From the NCBI GenBank assembly GCA_036824505.1, contig DAITAA010000011.1, positions 1-64,000 on the forward strand: a stretch of 64,000 nucleotides of DNA, in the 5' to 3' direction. Source of the stretch: SCUD01 sp036824505 (GTDB lineage Bacteria; Pseudomonadota; Gammaproteobacteria; Steroidobacterales; Steroidobacteraceae). The notes under the pieces are model-generated. The model was not told where the DNA came from. It saw only the letters and a list, made by a program, of their open reading frames with translations, and ran no database searches. Of the stretch, positions 17,616 through 26,852 are shown in pieces. The position numbers and the translations under genes are program-made. Every line of letters starts with the position of its first letter. Positions within the stretch are counted from its first letter, which is position 1.

Positions 17616-18194
17616 CTAGCAGTCGCCTACCGATAATCCCGGCCGCGCAGGCGGGCGTGTCGAGGCGCAGAACTCGCAGGCTTTCGGTTTCTCCGCATAA
17701 CGCAGCACGACCAAAAGGCTGCCGCAGCCTTCGCATTCATCGAGGCATAGCTCATTTTGCCGCTCCAGCGAGCGCATCAGGTGGCATGCGTGCTCGAACG
17801 AGATCTGCGGCTGCTGAAAAAGGCTTGCGAAAGTCTCATACGCCTCGCAGAATCTTTCGCCCCAGCGCAGCTGGTCCAGGCCGCCGGGCGAGTTCGCAGC
17901 CTCGCGGCGCAACAGCCCGAGAATGCACATCAGCGTCGCGAGACCCGCAGCCTCGCGGCGGATGCCGGCATTGCGCATGAAGAAGGCGCTCTGGCGCGGC
18001 GACTTGCCGCGGTGCCGCTGAACATCGCGGCGGCCGGCGTCAGCCACGTAGGACCGATAGAGCTTGCGGATCCGGTCGTCGGTCAGCCCGGTCCAGCTAC
18101 GGATCGTGCGTGTTCGCGCCTCGTGCCCGATCAGGCGTAGCGCCAGGTCCAGCCGGAGCCGGTCGCGGGTGTAGCGGTCATCGGTAATTCGCAT
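17616..18194 (-). CDS. FlhC-like zinc-binding transcriptional regulator
   Basis: A 192-residue protein resembling FlhC, the DNA-binding partner of FlhD. The N-terminus carries a helix region (LALRLIGHEARTRTI) and the FlhC-like TDDRIRKLYRSY. The C-terminus has a four-cysteine zinc site, Cys154-x2-Cys157-x15-Cys173-x2-Cys176, almost the spacing of E. coli FlhC (C-x2-C-x16-C-x2-C). No flagellar gene is in the window. It is divergent from a FlhD-like gene, whereas classical flhDC is a same-strand operon. Family assignment is from recognised motifs; targets are unknown. Confidence 0.72.
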   Translation of the reverse strand: MRITDDRYTRDRLRLDLALRLIGHEARTRTIRSWTGLTDDRIRKLYRSYVADAGRRDVQRHRGKSPRQSAFFMRNAGIRREAAGLATLMCILGLLRREAANSPGGLDQLRWGERFCEAYETFASLFQQPQISFEHACHLMRSLERQNELCLDECEGCGSLLVVLRYAEKPKACEFCASTRPPARPGLSVGDC

Positions 18195-18204
18195 CGCAGT
18201 CGCC

Positions 18205-18241
18205 TTGACGTCATGGTACTGGACTGGTATTTTTTTACCAG
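18205..18241 (+). promoter_or_regulatory. Sigma-70-type promoter with overlapping inverted repeat, divergent regulator region
   Basis: TTGACG (18205-18210), a 17-nt spacer and TATTTT (18228-18233) form a reasonable sigma-70 promoter for the gene at 18306. The inverted repeat CTGGTA (18224-18229) / TACCAG (18236-18241), separated by six T, overlaps the -10 and could be an operator, perhaps for the adjacent regulators. GGGGAG at 18293-18298 is a ribosome site 7 nt before the ATG at 18306. Confidence 0.5.
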
Positions 18242-18305
18242 CAAACCACTAGCCGGTCCAAGAGCCGGCGACCAACGTAATGGCACGTCATCGGGGAGAA
18301 ATGCC

Positions 18306-18995
18306 ATGAACCGCCAACATCCGCTTGCGCTGGCGCCGCCAGCAGGCCACGCCGACTGGTCCGAGCGCTCGCTGCTGGATGCAGCCAGCCGCAGGGCCCT
18401 GTGCTCCATGAATCTTGCTTTCCTGAACCTGGCGGCGGAACTGGCCGAAGAAGGCCGGCTGAAGCTGATTTCGGGCCTGCCGCCGCGGGCCATCGACGCG
18501 TTGATTGATCCCGATTCGCAACACAGGCTATGCGAAATGTTGCCGTACGCGCTCTTCGAGCTTCGATTTGATGACGGCGGTTTCTGGGAGGGCCAGATTG
18601 CTGCGGCCGGCGGCGTCCAGGATGCCCAGGCCATTCAGGCCGCGGACGAGCGCATCGTGGCATTCACGCGCACCGTGATCATGCTGGCGTGGCACCTTGC
18701 GCAGACACACGCTCCCGGCGCACGTCTCATGTTCGGGATGACGCCCGCGACCATCGCGGCGCTCGCGGCACTCCCGGTCGCGACACTCGATGGACTGGCG
18801 CGGCGGGTCGCGCCCGCGCTGACTGCACGCTTTGGCTCGCGCGCGCGATTCTGGCTGCAGTTCGAGGGATGCGCCGCGCATCCGGACGACAAGTCGGTCA
18901 GCGTGCTGCAGCAGCTCGGATTGCAGATACAGGGCGCCGAAAGCGCCAGGCGACAAGCGTTGCAGCGCAGGCCGAGGCGCGCCGCGCTGGCCTGA
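18306..18995 (+). CDS. Protein with two tandem FlhD-like repeats
   Basis: A 229-residue protein without an obvious standard annotation. Residues 35-95 resemble FlhD: MNLAFLNLAAELAEEGR compares with FlhD's INLSYLLLAQRLIVQDK, and FELRFDD with HFRFD. A second copy appears at about 122-185, offset by 87 residues: ISGLPPRAIDAL (55-66) aligns with MFGMTPATIAAL (142-153). E. coli FlhD is about 116 residues and dimerises, so this may be a covalently fused FlhD dimer. It is divergent from the FlhC-like gene, 111 nt apart. The chosen ATG has a GGGGAG site. The homology is my reading and needs a profile search. Confidence 0.6.
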   Translation: MNRQHPLALAPPAGHADWSERSLLDAASRRALCSMNLAFLNLAAELAEEGRLKLISGLPPRAIDALIDPDSQHRLCEMLPYALFELRFDDGGFWEGQIAAAGGVQDAQAIQAADERIVAFTRTVIMLAWHLAQTHAPGARLMFGMTPATIAALAALPVATLDGLARRVAPALTARFGSRARFWLQFEGCAAHPDDKSVSVLQQLGLQIQGAESARRQALQRRPRRAALA

Positions 18996-19083
18996 GAAGA
19001 AACTGGACCGGTGGTTGCCGGGGAACAGGCCGCAGCTTACGCTTCGCGCCTGTCCGTCACCGTTCCACCGCCCCCGGAGTCCC

Positions 19084-20019
19084 ATGAAGGCGCTTTCGAT
19101 CCGCGGCCTGACCAAAACCTACCGCAATGGCGTCCAGGCGCTGCGCGGCATCGATCTCGACGTGCAGGAAGGCGATTTCTTCGCGTTGCTCGGCCCGAAT
19201 GGCGCGGGCAAGACGACGATCATCGGCATCATCATGTCGCTGGTGACGAAATCGGGCGGCACGGTCGAGGTGTTCGGATACGACATTGACCGCGCCCTCT
19301 CACATGCAAAGACCTGCATCGGGCTCGTGCCGCAGGAAATCAATTTCAACCAGTTCGAGAAGGTATTCACGATCATCGTGAACCAGGCGGGTTTCTACGG
19401 GATTCCCCGGCGCCTTGCGATTGAGCGCACCGAAAAATACCTCCGCCAGCTCCAGCTCTGGGACAAGCGCGATCAGATCGCACGTTCGTTGTCGGGCGGC
19501 ATGAAGCGGCGCCTGATGATCGCGCGCGCGCTGGTGCACGAGCCGCGACTATTGATACTCGACGAACCGACCGCTGGCGTGGACATCGAAATCCGTCGCA
19601 GCATGTGGGTCTTCCTGCGCGACATCAACGAGCAGGGCACGACAATCATCCTGACGACGCATTACCTGGAGGAAGCCGAAAGCCTGTGCCGCAACATCGC
19701 AATCATCGACGGCGGCCACATCATAGAGAACGACTCGATGGCCAACGTCATTCGCAAACTGAGCCAGGAGACTTTCGTGCTGAATCTGCGCGGCGCGATT
19801 TCCGGGCCGCCGCCACTGCCGGGCTACGTGTTCCGCATGACCGACGACCACACGCTCGAGGTTGAGGTCTCCAGAGGCCAGAGCCTGAATGAAATCTTCG
19901 CGCGCCTGACGCAGAGCGGAGTTGAAGTCGTCAGCATGCGCAACAAGGTCAACCGCCTCGAAGAGCTGTTCATGCGGCTGGTTGAAAGCAAGGGCGTCAC
20001 CAGTGCGCAGGGAGGCTGA
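19084..20019 (+). CDS. ABC-2 exporter ATP-binding protein (YadG-like), copy 1
   Basis: A 311-residue ATPase: Walker A GPNGAGKTT (37-45), signature LSGGM (136-140), Walker B LLILDEP (156-162), then THYLEEAE, and a C-terminal extension of about 90 residues. It resembles YadG and NodI/DrrA-type ATPases of ABC-2 exporters. The start is the ATG at 19084 preceded by CGGAG; the open frame upstream overlaps the previous gene. The permease starts 1 nt downstream with a GGAGG site inside this gene's end. Substrate unknown. Confidence 0.92.
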   Translation: MKALSIRGLTKTYRNGVQALRGIDLDVQEGDFFALLGPNGAGKTTIIGIIMSLVTKSGGTVEVFGYDIDRALSHAKTCIGLVPQEINFNQFEKVFTIIVNQAGFYGIPRRLAIERTEKYLRQLQLWDKRDQIARSLSGGMKRRLMIARALVHEPRLLILDEPTAGVDIEIRRSMWVFLRDINEQGTTIILTTHYLEEAESLCRNIAIIDGGHIIENDSMANVIRKLSQETFVLNLRGAISGPPPLPGYVFRMTDDHTLEVEVSRGQSLNEIFARLTQSGVEVVSMRNKVNRLEELFMRLVESKGVTSAQGG

Positions 20020-20020
20020 C

Positions 20021-20812
20021 ATGCAAACGACTGCCCCGTCGCTCGCGCGCATCCATCGCATTGGCCTTGAGACGATCATGCGACGGGAGTACGGCCGCAT
20101 CATCCGCATCTGGGGCCAGACCCTGGTGCCGCCCGCGGTGACCGCGACACTGTACTTCATCATCTTCGGCAGCCTGATCGGCCGCCGGATCGGAGCGATG
20201 GGTGGCTACGACTACATGCAATACATCGCGCCCGGCCTGGTCATGATGGCCGTCATCACGAACTCATACGGCAATGTCGTCTCGAGTTTCTTTGGCGCCA
20301 AGTTTGGCAAGCACATCGAGGAACTCCTGGTTGCGCCGCTGCCGAACTGGTTGATCGTGACCGGATACGTTTCTGGCGGCGTCATTCGCGGACTGATGGT
20401 GGGAGTCGTCGTAATGTGCGTCGCGCTGTTCTTCACGCACATTCCGGTCCAGCATCCGCTGCAGGTTGCGGGCTCCGTGCTGCTGACCTCGGTGGTATTT
20501 GCGCTGGGCGGGCTCTTCAACGCAATTTTCGCGAAGAACTTCGACCAGATCTCTTGGTTTCCGACCTTCGTCCTGACTCCGCTGACGTACCTCGGCGGCG
20601 TGTTCTATTCGATTGCACTCCTGCCGGACTGGGCCCAGCGGCTCTCGTACGCCAACCCGATCCTGTACATGGTCAATGCCTTTCGTCACGGGTTCCTTGG
20701 CACCAGCGACGTCAACGTCGGACTTGCGTTCCTGATCATGGCGGCATTCGCCATCGCGATGTTCACTGTAGTGGTCATGCTGATGAACCGGGGCACCGGC
20801 ATCCGGGAGTAA
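20021..20812 (+). CDS. ABC-2 exporter permease (YadH-like), copy 1
   Basis: A 263-residue membrane protein with six hydrophobic helices and the ABC-2 signature region PLTYLGGVFYSIALLPDWAQ near the C-terminus. It pairs with the ATPase directly upstream. The start at ATG 20021 follows GGAGG (20011-20015). The 258-residue permease at 26849 is a clear paralogue. Confidence 0.92.
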   Translation: MQTTAPSLARIHRIGLETIMRREYGRIIRIWGQTLVPPAVTATLYFIIFGSLIGRRIGAMGGYDYMQYIAPGLVMMAVITNSYGNVVSSFFGAKFGKHIEELLVAPLPNWLIVTGYVSGGVIRGLMVGVVVMCVALFFTHIPVQHPLQVAGSVLLTSVVFALGGLFNAIFAKNFDQISWFPTFVLTPLTYLGGVFYSIALLPDWAQRLSYANPILYMVNAFRHGFLGTSDVNVGLAFLIMAAFAIAMFTVVVMLMNRGTGIRE

Positions 20813-20817
20813 CGATC

Positions 20818-21510
20818 ATGTGCGGGCGTTACGCATTCTTTTCACCGGCCGAAGCCGTCAAGCGTACGTTCGCACTGGACTTCAGTCCCGAGCTGAAGCC
20901 GCGATACAACATCGCGCCTACGCAGTCGGTGGCGGCCTTGCGCATTGAAGAGGAGGGATCCCGTGCCCTGGTCATGCTGCATTGGGGGCTGGTGCCGCGC
21001 TGGGCCAAGGAGCGCGCGATCGGCAACCGGATGATCAACGCGCGCTGCGAAACACTCGCCGAGAAGCCGGCTTTTCGCGACGCATTCCGCCGCCGGCGTT
21101 GCCTCGTGCTCACCGACGGCTGGTACGAATGGCAGGCCGCTCCGGGCGGGAAACAGCCATGGTTCGTCCGTTTGCGCGATCCGCGCCCGTTCGCATTCGC
21201 CGGGCTCTGGGAGCGCTGGAAGGACCCTGCAGGTGGTGAGCTGCTAGAGTCCTGCACCATCGTGACGACCGACGCGTCGGAGTCCATACACAAGATCCAC
21301 GATCGCATGCCCGTGGTCCTGCCGGAGCAATCCTGGGATCGCTGGATGGATCCGGCCTTTTCAGATACCGAAACCCTGTCGAAGGTACTGGGGCCCTACG
21401 ATTCGAAAGAATTGAAGGCCTGGCAGGTCAGCCGGCTGGTCAATACCCCGAAGAATGAAGGCCCGAAGCTGATCGAAGCGGAAGGCTCAGGCACCGTGGG
21501 CGGCGCCTGA
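20818..21510 (+). CDS. yedK: SRAP/HMCES-family abasic-site protein (YedK-like)
   Basis: A 230-residue protein that forms a stable thiazolidine cross-link with abasic sites in single-stranded DNA, shielding them during replication. The catalytic Cys2 (MCGRY) is exposed after Met removal; Asn31, Asn74 in INARCET, Glu104 in WYEW and His161 in IHDRMPV match the YedK active site. It starts 5 nt after the permease, so it is probably co-transcribed; no LexA-type box was seen. Confidence 0.93.
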   Translation: MCGRYAFFSPAEAVKRTFALDFSPELKPRYNIAPTQSVAALRIEEEGSRALVMLHWGLVPRWAKERAIGNRMINARCETLAEKPAFRDAFRRRRCLVLTDGWYEWQAAPGGKQPWFVRLRDPRPFAFAGLWERWKDPAGGELLESCTIVTTDASESIHKIHDRMPVVLPEQSWDRWMDPAFSDTETLSKVLGPYDSKELKAWQVSRLVNTPKNEGPKLIEAEGSGTVGGA

Positions 21511-21519
21511 GCCGGTCAA

Positions 21520-22125
21520 TCACTTCTTTGCCCAGTCGCCGCTGGCTTTCTTGTAATACCAGCCGGCGCGGGCATTCGCGATCCAGCGGGCGGAAAAGGT
21601 GCTGCGGATGTCCGATTCCCATTCGGGGTGGCCATTTGCGTTTGCGATTTCGCTGTAGAGCGCGTTGCGGTCCGCGTTGTCGTCGCTGACCAGCTTGCGC
21701 GCGCGGTTGCGGTCCGCTAGCGGCACGGAATTGACGTCACGCAGCTCGACGAGGCCATCCGATGTGAGCCCGATGGCGCCGGAATCGAAGAACGGCTCCA
21801 GATCGGCCGCACGGGCCTTCATCGATGCGGTCAACGCGCGTATGGCCGGGCTCGAAACGTCGAGATCGGCCTCTGCCTGGGCGGCAGGCACGACAAAGTC
21901 GAGCGTCTCGCGCAGCGCCACCAGCATCAGCTCGCCCGCGGGCGTGCCCAGGGACGATTGTTCCTTGGGTTGGGGCTGCGCCGCCTTCTCAGGACCCCAG
22001 ATGTCCTCGATGATGCGGTCGGCCGCTTTCTCGGCCGCGGCGGCGGGGAAATAGACATTGATCGTCACGCAGGCGGCCAGCGCCAGGCAACCGGCGGCGA
22101 TGCCAGTGGTGATCCAGCGAATCAT
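21520..22125 (-). CDS. DUF1318 (YdbL-like) lipoprotein
   Basis: A 201-residue predicted lipoprotein: signal peptide with lipobox LAAC (Cys19), then VTINVYFPAAAAEKAADRII, a linker, and a C-terminal DUF1318 domain (NADRNALYSEIANANGHPEW to YKKASGDWAKK). In E. coli ydbL is a soluble periplasmic protein encoded after ydbH and the small lipoprotein gene ynbE; here no separate ynbE is seen and the lipoprotein N-terminus may replace it (inference). YdbH-YnbE function redundantly with TamB in lipid transport to the outer membrane. It lies 94 nt downstream of ydbH-like. Confidence 0.82.
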   Translation of the reverse strand: MIRWITTGIAAGCLALAACVTINVYFPAAAAEKAADRIIEDIWGPEKAAQPQPKEQSSLGTPAGELMLVALRETLDFVVPAAQAEADLDVSSPAIRALTASMKARAADLEPFFDSGAIGLTSDGLVELRDVNSVPLADRNRARKLVSDDNADRNALYSEIANANGHPEWESDIRSTFSARWIANARAGWYYKKASGDWAKK

Positions 22126-22179
22126 GTCACTACTCCTTCAATTTCCATGCCGGTCATGACACATGCTCGTGCCCCGCGG

Positions 22180-22196
22180 CTGAATGAATCCTGAAC
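22180..22196 (-). promoter_or_regulatory. OmpR-type direct repeat upstream of the ydbL-like gene
   Basis: On the plus strand CTGAAT, 5 nt, CTGAAC (11-bp period) lies 55-71 nt upstream of the start at 22125; on the transcribed strand it reads GTTCAG-N5-ATTCAG followed by CCGC. The same hexamer-N5-hexamer occurs at 36342-36358. The layout is that of PhoP/PmrA-family response-regulator boxes. No convincing -10 was found 12 nt downstream here, so function is uncertain. Confidence 0.4.
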
Positions 22197-22219
22197 CGAT
22201 TCTAGCGCACCCGCCGGCC

Positions 22220-24352
22220 TCACTCGACGACGATCTCCGACTCCATGATCGAAGCGAGCTGGCGCACGAGCCGGGTCCAGGCGACGCGGGACTGGCTGCC
22301 GACCACGTCGATGCGCGGCAGGCCGGCACCCTTGACGATGTAATAGCCGCCATTGGTGCTCTCTACACCGCGCATGGTGCAAACGTCATTCGCGAGCAGG
22401 CAGCTCAGGCCCAGGCGCTCGTAGCTGAAGCTGTCGAAGAACTTCAGGAACCCCCCCTGCAGGGCGGACGCAACGCCGCCACCGCTGCCGCCGCCGATGC
22501 TCGACAGGTTCGTCACGGCGCGCTGGCTGATCCGGTGCTTTGACTTGTCGCCCGGTGGCGTATAGAAGCGCGCGTCGAAAGACTCGGGCATCCAGTTGAA
22601 TGTCTCCAGATCCTCGATCCGCCCCGACAACCGGCCGGTGATCATCCCGAACGAAAAGGTCCTCGTCACCAGGGTCAGTTCGAGGTTGTCCACATCGATG
22701 CTCGCGTGCAGTCGTGGGAACTTTCCGAGCGGATCACGCAGGCGCAGGTCGCGTACGACGACGCGGCCGTCGAACACGGCGGCCTCCAGGTTGCCGCCAA
22801 GCGTCACGACGCCCTTCGACAACTGCAGATCCGGAATACTTCCGGAAAGCGTGCCGGAAAATTCCGGCCATCCCAGGGCGCGGCTCAGCAATGCGACGCT
22901 GATCGGGCGCACCTCGGCGTCGAATCGCAGGTACATCTGATCCGTGCCTGCATGGCGCAGGCGCAGAGTCTTGATCGCGAGTCCACCATCGAATATCGGG
23001 AGCAGCTTCGGCTCCAGCAGCCGGAAGTGGCGGCCCGTCGTCGTAAACGGCAGTTCGATGGCGCCGATCTCGATGCCCCAGAGGCTCGCCGACCGCCAGG
23101 CCATCAGTGACTGAAACGAGTCATCGTCGATCTTGCCCGCGAGCTCGCTGCGCTGCGAATCGTCAAACCAGTTGAGTGTTCCGTGGAGCCCGCTGACGGA
23201 CAAGGAGCCCGTGACGCTGTCGAGCGTGACGTCCTCGAATTGGAGCGCCGCCCGGCTCGGCAGACCGGCGGCCACGTCCACTTCCCCATGAACCCGACCG
23301 ATACCCTCCAGATCCTTCAGCGACGTCGCGATCAGGTAGGGTTGCACGTAGGTCGGCAGCGCGGTCGCAAGATCGAGCTTTTCGATGGTGAGCTTTGCCT
23401 GCTGAAACATGGTGTCACCAAAGAGATCAAGCGTCGCGGATCCGGATACCGAAGCGACGCCGTCATGCACCAGCGCAAACTCCCGTGCGGTGAAATGCGA
23501 TGCGTCCGACGACAGCGTGCCAGTGAAATCCATGTTCATCCGATGCGCACCGAAGTCCAGGAAGACCGGGTCGCTGTAGGCCTGGCCGCCGGTCAGGGCG
23601 ATCCTGCCATCGGTCATGAAGTCGCCGGAACGGTCGGCTGCGAGCTTCACCTCGAGTTCGCCTGCGATTGCTTCAGCCGCGAGCGTGCCGGCCGCATCCG
23701 CGAAATCAAGGCGGCCAACCGAGAATTCCGCTTCTGCGCTGCGCAGCTGATCGCTGCGGCCGGTAGCGCGTACGCGGCCCGAAGCCCGGCCTGCCGTCGT
23801 GAAACCCTCCGGAAGCTCAAACCAGGCTGCGGCGACCTTTGCCATTGCCGCGAGGTCGATATCCGCAAGGGTCGAATCGAGATTCCAGTTTGTGCCGTAA
23901 AGCCGCAGGTCCAGCGCTGCACGACCGCCGGCCAGCGCTACGGCATCGAGATGCAACTTGAGACTGCCGTCCGGTTGCCTGCGCGCATTGAATCTCGTGT
24001 TCTGGCCGCCGAGACTTCCGAGCGCGCCGCGCAGGCGCCCGCTCTTACAGCTGAGCACATCACCTGATATGAGCAGTTCAGTGCAATCGATCGAAATTCC
24101 AGACAACGGCCCCGTCGCAGCAATGCCGCGGATGCGGGCGGCACGCATGCCGACCTTGCCGCTGGCGGCTGTTCCCGGTGTCCAGTCGAAGCCCAGGTCC
24201 TCGATCTTCAACCCCGCGAATTCCGCGTGCCCGACCTGGAGCGTGATTCTGCCGGCGGCGAGAGAGCAATCCGCGGCTCCCATGCAGGCGATGAAAACGA
24301 GCGTGCTGGCACATATTCCTGTCGGACGGCGAGGTAATCGCTCCTTGTTCAT
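22220..24352 (-). CDS. YdbH-like AsmA-family intermembrane transport protein
   Basis: A 710-residue protein with an N-terminal hydrophobic segment (residues 12-30, anchor or signal) followed by extended beta-rich repeats and the YdbH-type C-terminal domain (LSGRIEDLETFNWMPESFDA, NLSSIGGGSGGGV, GLSCLLANDVCTMRGV). In E. coli YdbH, TamB and YhdP redundantly move phospholipids to the outer membrane. The DUF1318 gene downstream supports the assignment. ATG 24352 is chosen over 24394, whose 14 extra residues precede the hydrophobic segment without similarity. Confidence 0.82.
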   Translation of the reverse strand: MNKERLPRRPTGICASTLVFIACMGAADCSLAAGRITLQVGHAEFAGLKIEDLGFDWTPGTAASGKVGMRAARIRGIAATGPLSGISIDCTELLISGDVLSCKSGRLRGALGSLGGQNTRFNARRQPDGSLKLHLDAVALAGGRAALDLRLYGTNWNLDSTLADIDLAAMAKVAAAWFELPEGFTTAGRASGRVRATGRSDQLRSAEAEFSVGRLDFADAAGTLAAEAIAGELEVKLAADRSGDFMTDGRIALTGGQAYSDPVFLDFGAHRMNMDFTGTLSSDASHFTAREFALVHDGVASVSGSATLDLFGDTMFQQAKLTIEKLDLATALPTYVQPYLIATSLKDLEGIGRVHGEVDVAAGLPSRAALQFEDVTLDSVTGSLSVSGLHGTLNWFDDSQRSELAGKIDDDSFQSLMAWRSASLWGIEIGAIELPFTTTGRHFRLLEPKLLPIFDGGLAIKTLRLRHAGTDQMYLRFDAEVRPISVALLSRALGWPEFSGTLSGSIPDLQLSKGVVTLGGNLEAAVFDGRVVVRDLRLRDPLGKFPRLHASIDVDNLELTLVTRTFSFGMITGRLSGRIEDLETFNWMPESFDARFYTPPGDKSKHRISQRAVTNLSSIGGGSGGGVASALQGGFLKFFDSFSYERLGLSCLLANDVCTMRGVESTNGGYYIVKGAGLPRIDVVGSQSRVAWTRLVRQLASIMESEIVVE

Positions 24353-24456
24353 GGCGTCCAAGAGTAAGCCCGAAACTTCGGCAGTCCAAGGCATGTCTTG
24401 GGCGCCAGGATTATTGATGCGATAACCTGTGCGTCTCTCCCAGCCCTGGAATCGTG

Positions 24457-25866
24457 ATGGCGAAGCGGCATCCCCACTTGCTTGACCAGTCGACCGTCCA
24501 GGCTGTCAGAAGAATCGCTGCTGGTTACCTGAAAGATGCCGCGTCAGCGCTGACGCGAATCCGCGACCCGAAGGATCACGATGCGCTGCACAATTTCCGG
24601 GTCGCAGTCCGCCACCTGCGGTCGCTGCTTCGCGCCTATCGTCCCTGGCTAGGGAGTGTGGGCGGCAGGAAAGTCCGGCGACGGCTGCGCAAGCTGACCC
24701 GGTTGACGGGAGCCGGACGGGACGCCGAAGTGCAGATCGAATGGCTCGAGTTGCAGCGTAGGCATCTGGATGCGCGAGAACGCAACGGGCTCGACTGGCT
24801 GATACGCCGGCTACGCGCACGCAGGCAACTTGTGTATCGGACGGCCCGGAAGAAGATCGGCCGGGACTTTGAGCGCGTCGCGCAGATGCTCCGCGACCGG
24901 ATCGAGTCGGCTGAAGGAGGCCACTCGAAAGGCTTTCGGGATGCGTTCTGCGGCCTGGTCCAGTTGCAAGGCCGCGAATTCGAGCAGCGACTGGGCGCGC
25001 TCGCGAGAGCCGATGACGTGGAGGCCGCACACCAGGCGCGGATTGGCACCAAGCGGTTGCGTTATCTCGTGGAGCCGCTTCGTGCGCAGTTGCCTGAGGC
25101 CCGCGCCGTCATCAAGTCGCTGAAACGCCTGCAGGACCGCCTCGGCAAGTTGCATGACATGCACGTGCTGGAGAGCGAGATTGCGAGGGTCGCCGAAGGC
25201 GCCGCCGCCGGGAAAGCAGGACGGTTGCATGCGCTCGCCCGTGAGCGACGCCGTGACAGGCGCCCAGGGCTTGTTGCAATTGCGGCGCGAGCCCGGATGC
25301 ATCGCAAAGAGTTGTTCAATGAGTTGGGCCGGTCCGGGTTGCGGAAATGCCGCCGTGAACTGGCCGCCCAGATCGGTGAACTCTTGGCGGTAGCGATGCG
25401 ATCCGATGGCACGGTCGAATTCGAACGCAAGTACCTGCTGAAGGCAATGCCGCCAATGGCTCGTAGCGTGCGCGTGCAGGAGATTGAGCAGGGATGGCTA
25501 CCGGGCAAGCGCCTGCGCGAGCGATTGCGCCGGGTCAGGGATGCAGACGGCGAGCGGTTCTACCGGACGATAAAACTTGGCGCGGGCGTCCAGCGACTGG
25601 AGATCGAAGAGGAGACGACCGCTGAATTGTTCGGCGCATTGTGGCCGCATACTGAAGGCTGCCGCGTGCGCAAGCGGCGGCATCAGGTCCAGGAGGGTCG
25701 CCTGACCTGGGAAATCGACAGATTTCAGGATCGAAATCTCGTGTTGGCCGAGGTGGAACTGACGGAAGCCGGCATGGAGGCGGAGCCGCCCAAATGGCTC
25801 AAGCCCTATGTCGTCCGGGAGGTCACCGTTGATCCGGCGTTTCTGAACCTGAATCTGGCGCGCTGA
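24457..25866 (+). CDS. CHAD-CYTH domain protein
   Basis: A 469-residue protein joining an N-terminal CHAD domain (histidine/arginine-rich helices; HNFRVAVRHLRSLLR at about 45-59, HQARIGTKRLRY at 192-203) to a C-terminal CYTH domain with the ExExK motif EFERK (321-325), YRTIKLG, RKRRH and EIDRF. CHAD domains bind polyphosphate and CYTH domains hydrolyse or bind triphosphates. The well-known fusion (E. coli YgiF) has the order CYTH-CHAD, so this order is reversed. A GTG at 24454 directly precedes the chosen ATG. A polyphosphate role is likely but not shown. Confidence 0.88.
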   Translation: MAKRHPHLLDQSTVQAVRRIAAGYLKDAASALTRIRDPKDHDALHNFRVAVRHLRSLLRAYRPWLGSVGGRKVRRRLRKLTRLTGAGRDAEVQIEWLELQRRHLDARERNGLDWLIRRLRARRQLVYRTARKKIGRDFERVAQMLRDRIESAEGGHSKGFRDAFCGLVQLQGREFEQRLGALARADDVEAAHQARIGTKRLRYLVEPLRAQLPEARAVIKSLKRLQDRLGKLHDMHVLESEIARVAEGAAAGKAGRLHALARERRRDRRPGLVAIAARARMHRKELFNELGRSGLRKCRRELAAQIGELLAVAMRSDGTVEFERKYLLKAMPPMARSVRVQEIEQGWLPGKRLRERLRRVRDADGERFYRTIKLGAGVQRLEIEEETTAELFGALWPHTEGCRVRKRRHQVQEGRLTWEIDRFQDRNLVLAEVELTEAGMEAEPPKWLKPYVVREVTVDPAFLNLNLAR

Positions 25867-25913
25867 AAAGTCGCTCACCAACGTCGCGCGGCGATAGCCT
25901 GTAAAATCGCGCG

Positions 25914-26848
<935 letters not shown>

Positions 26849-26852
<4 letters not shown>

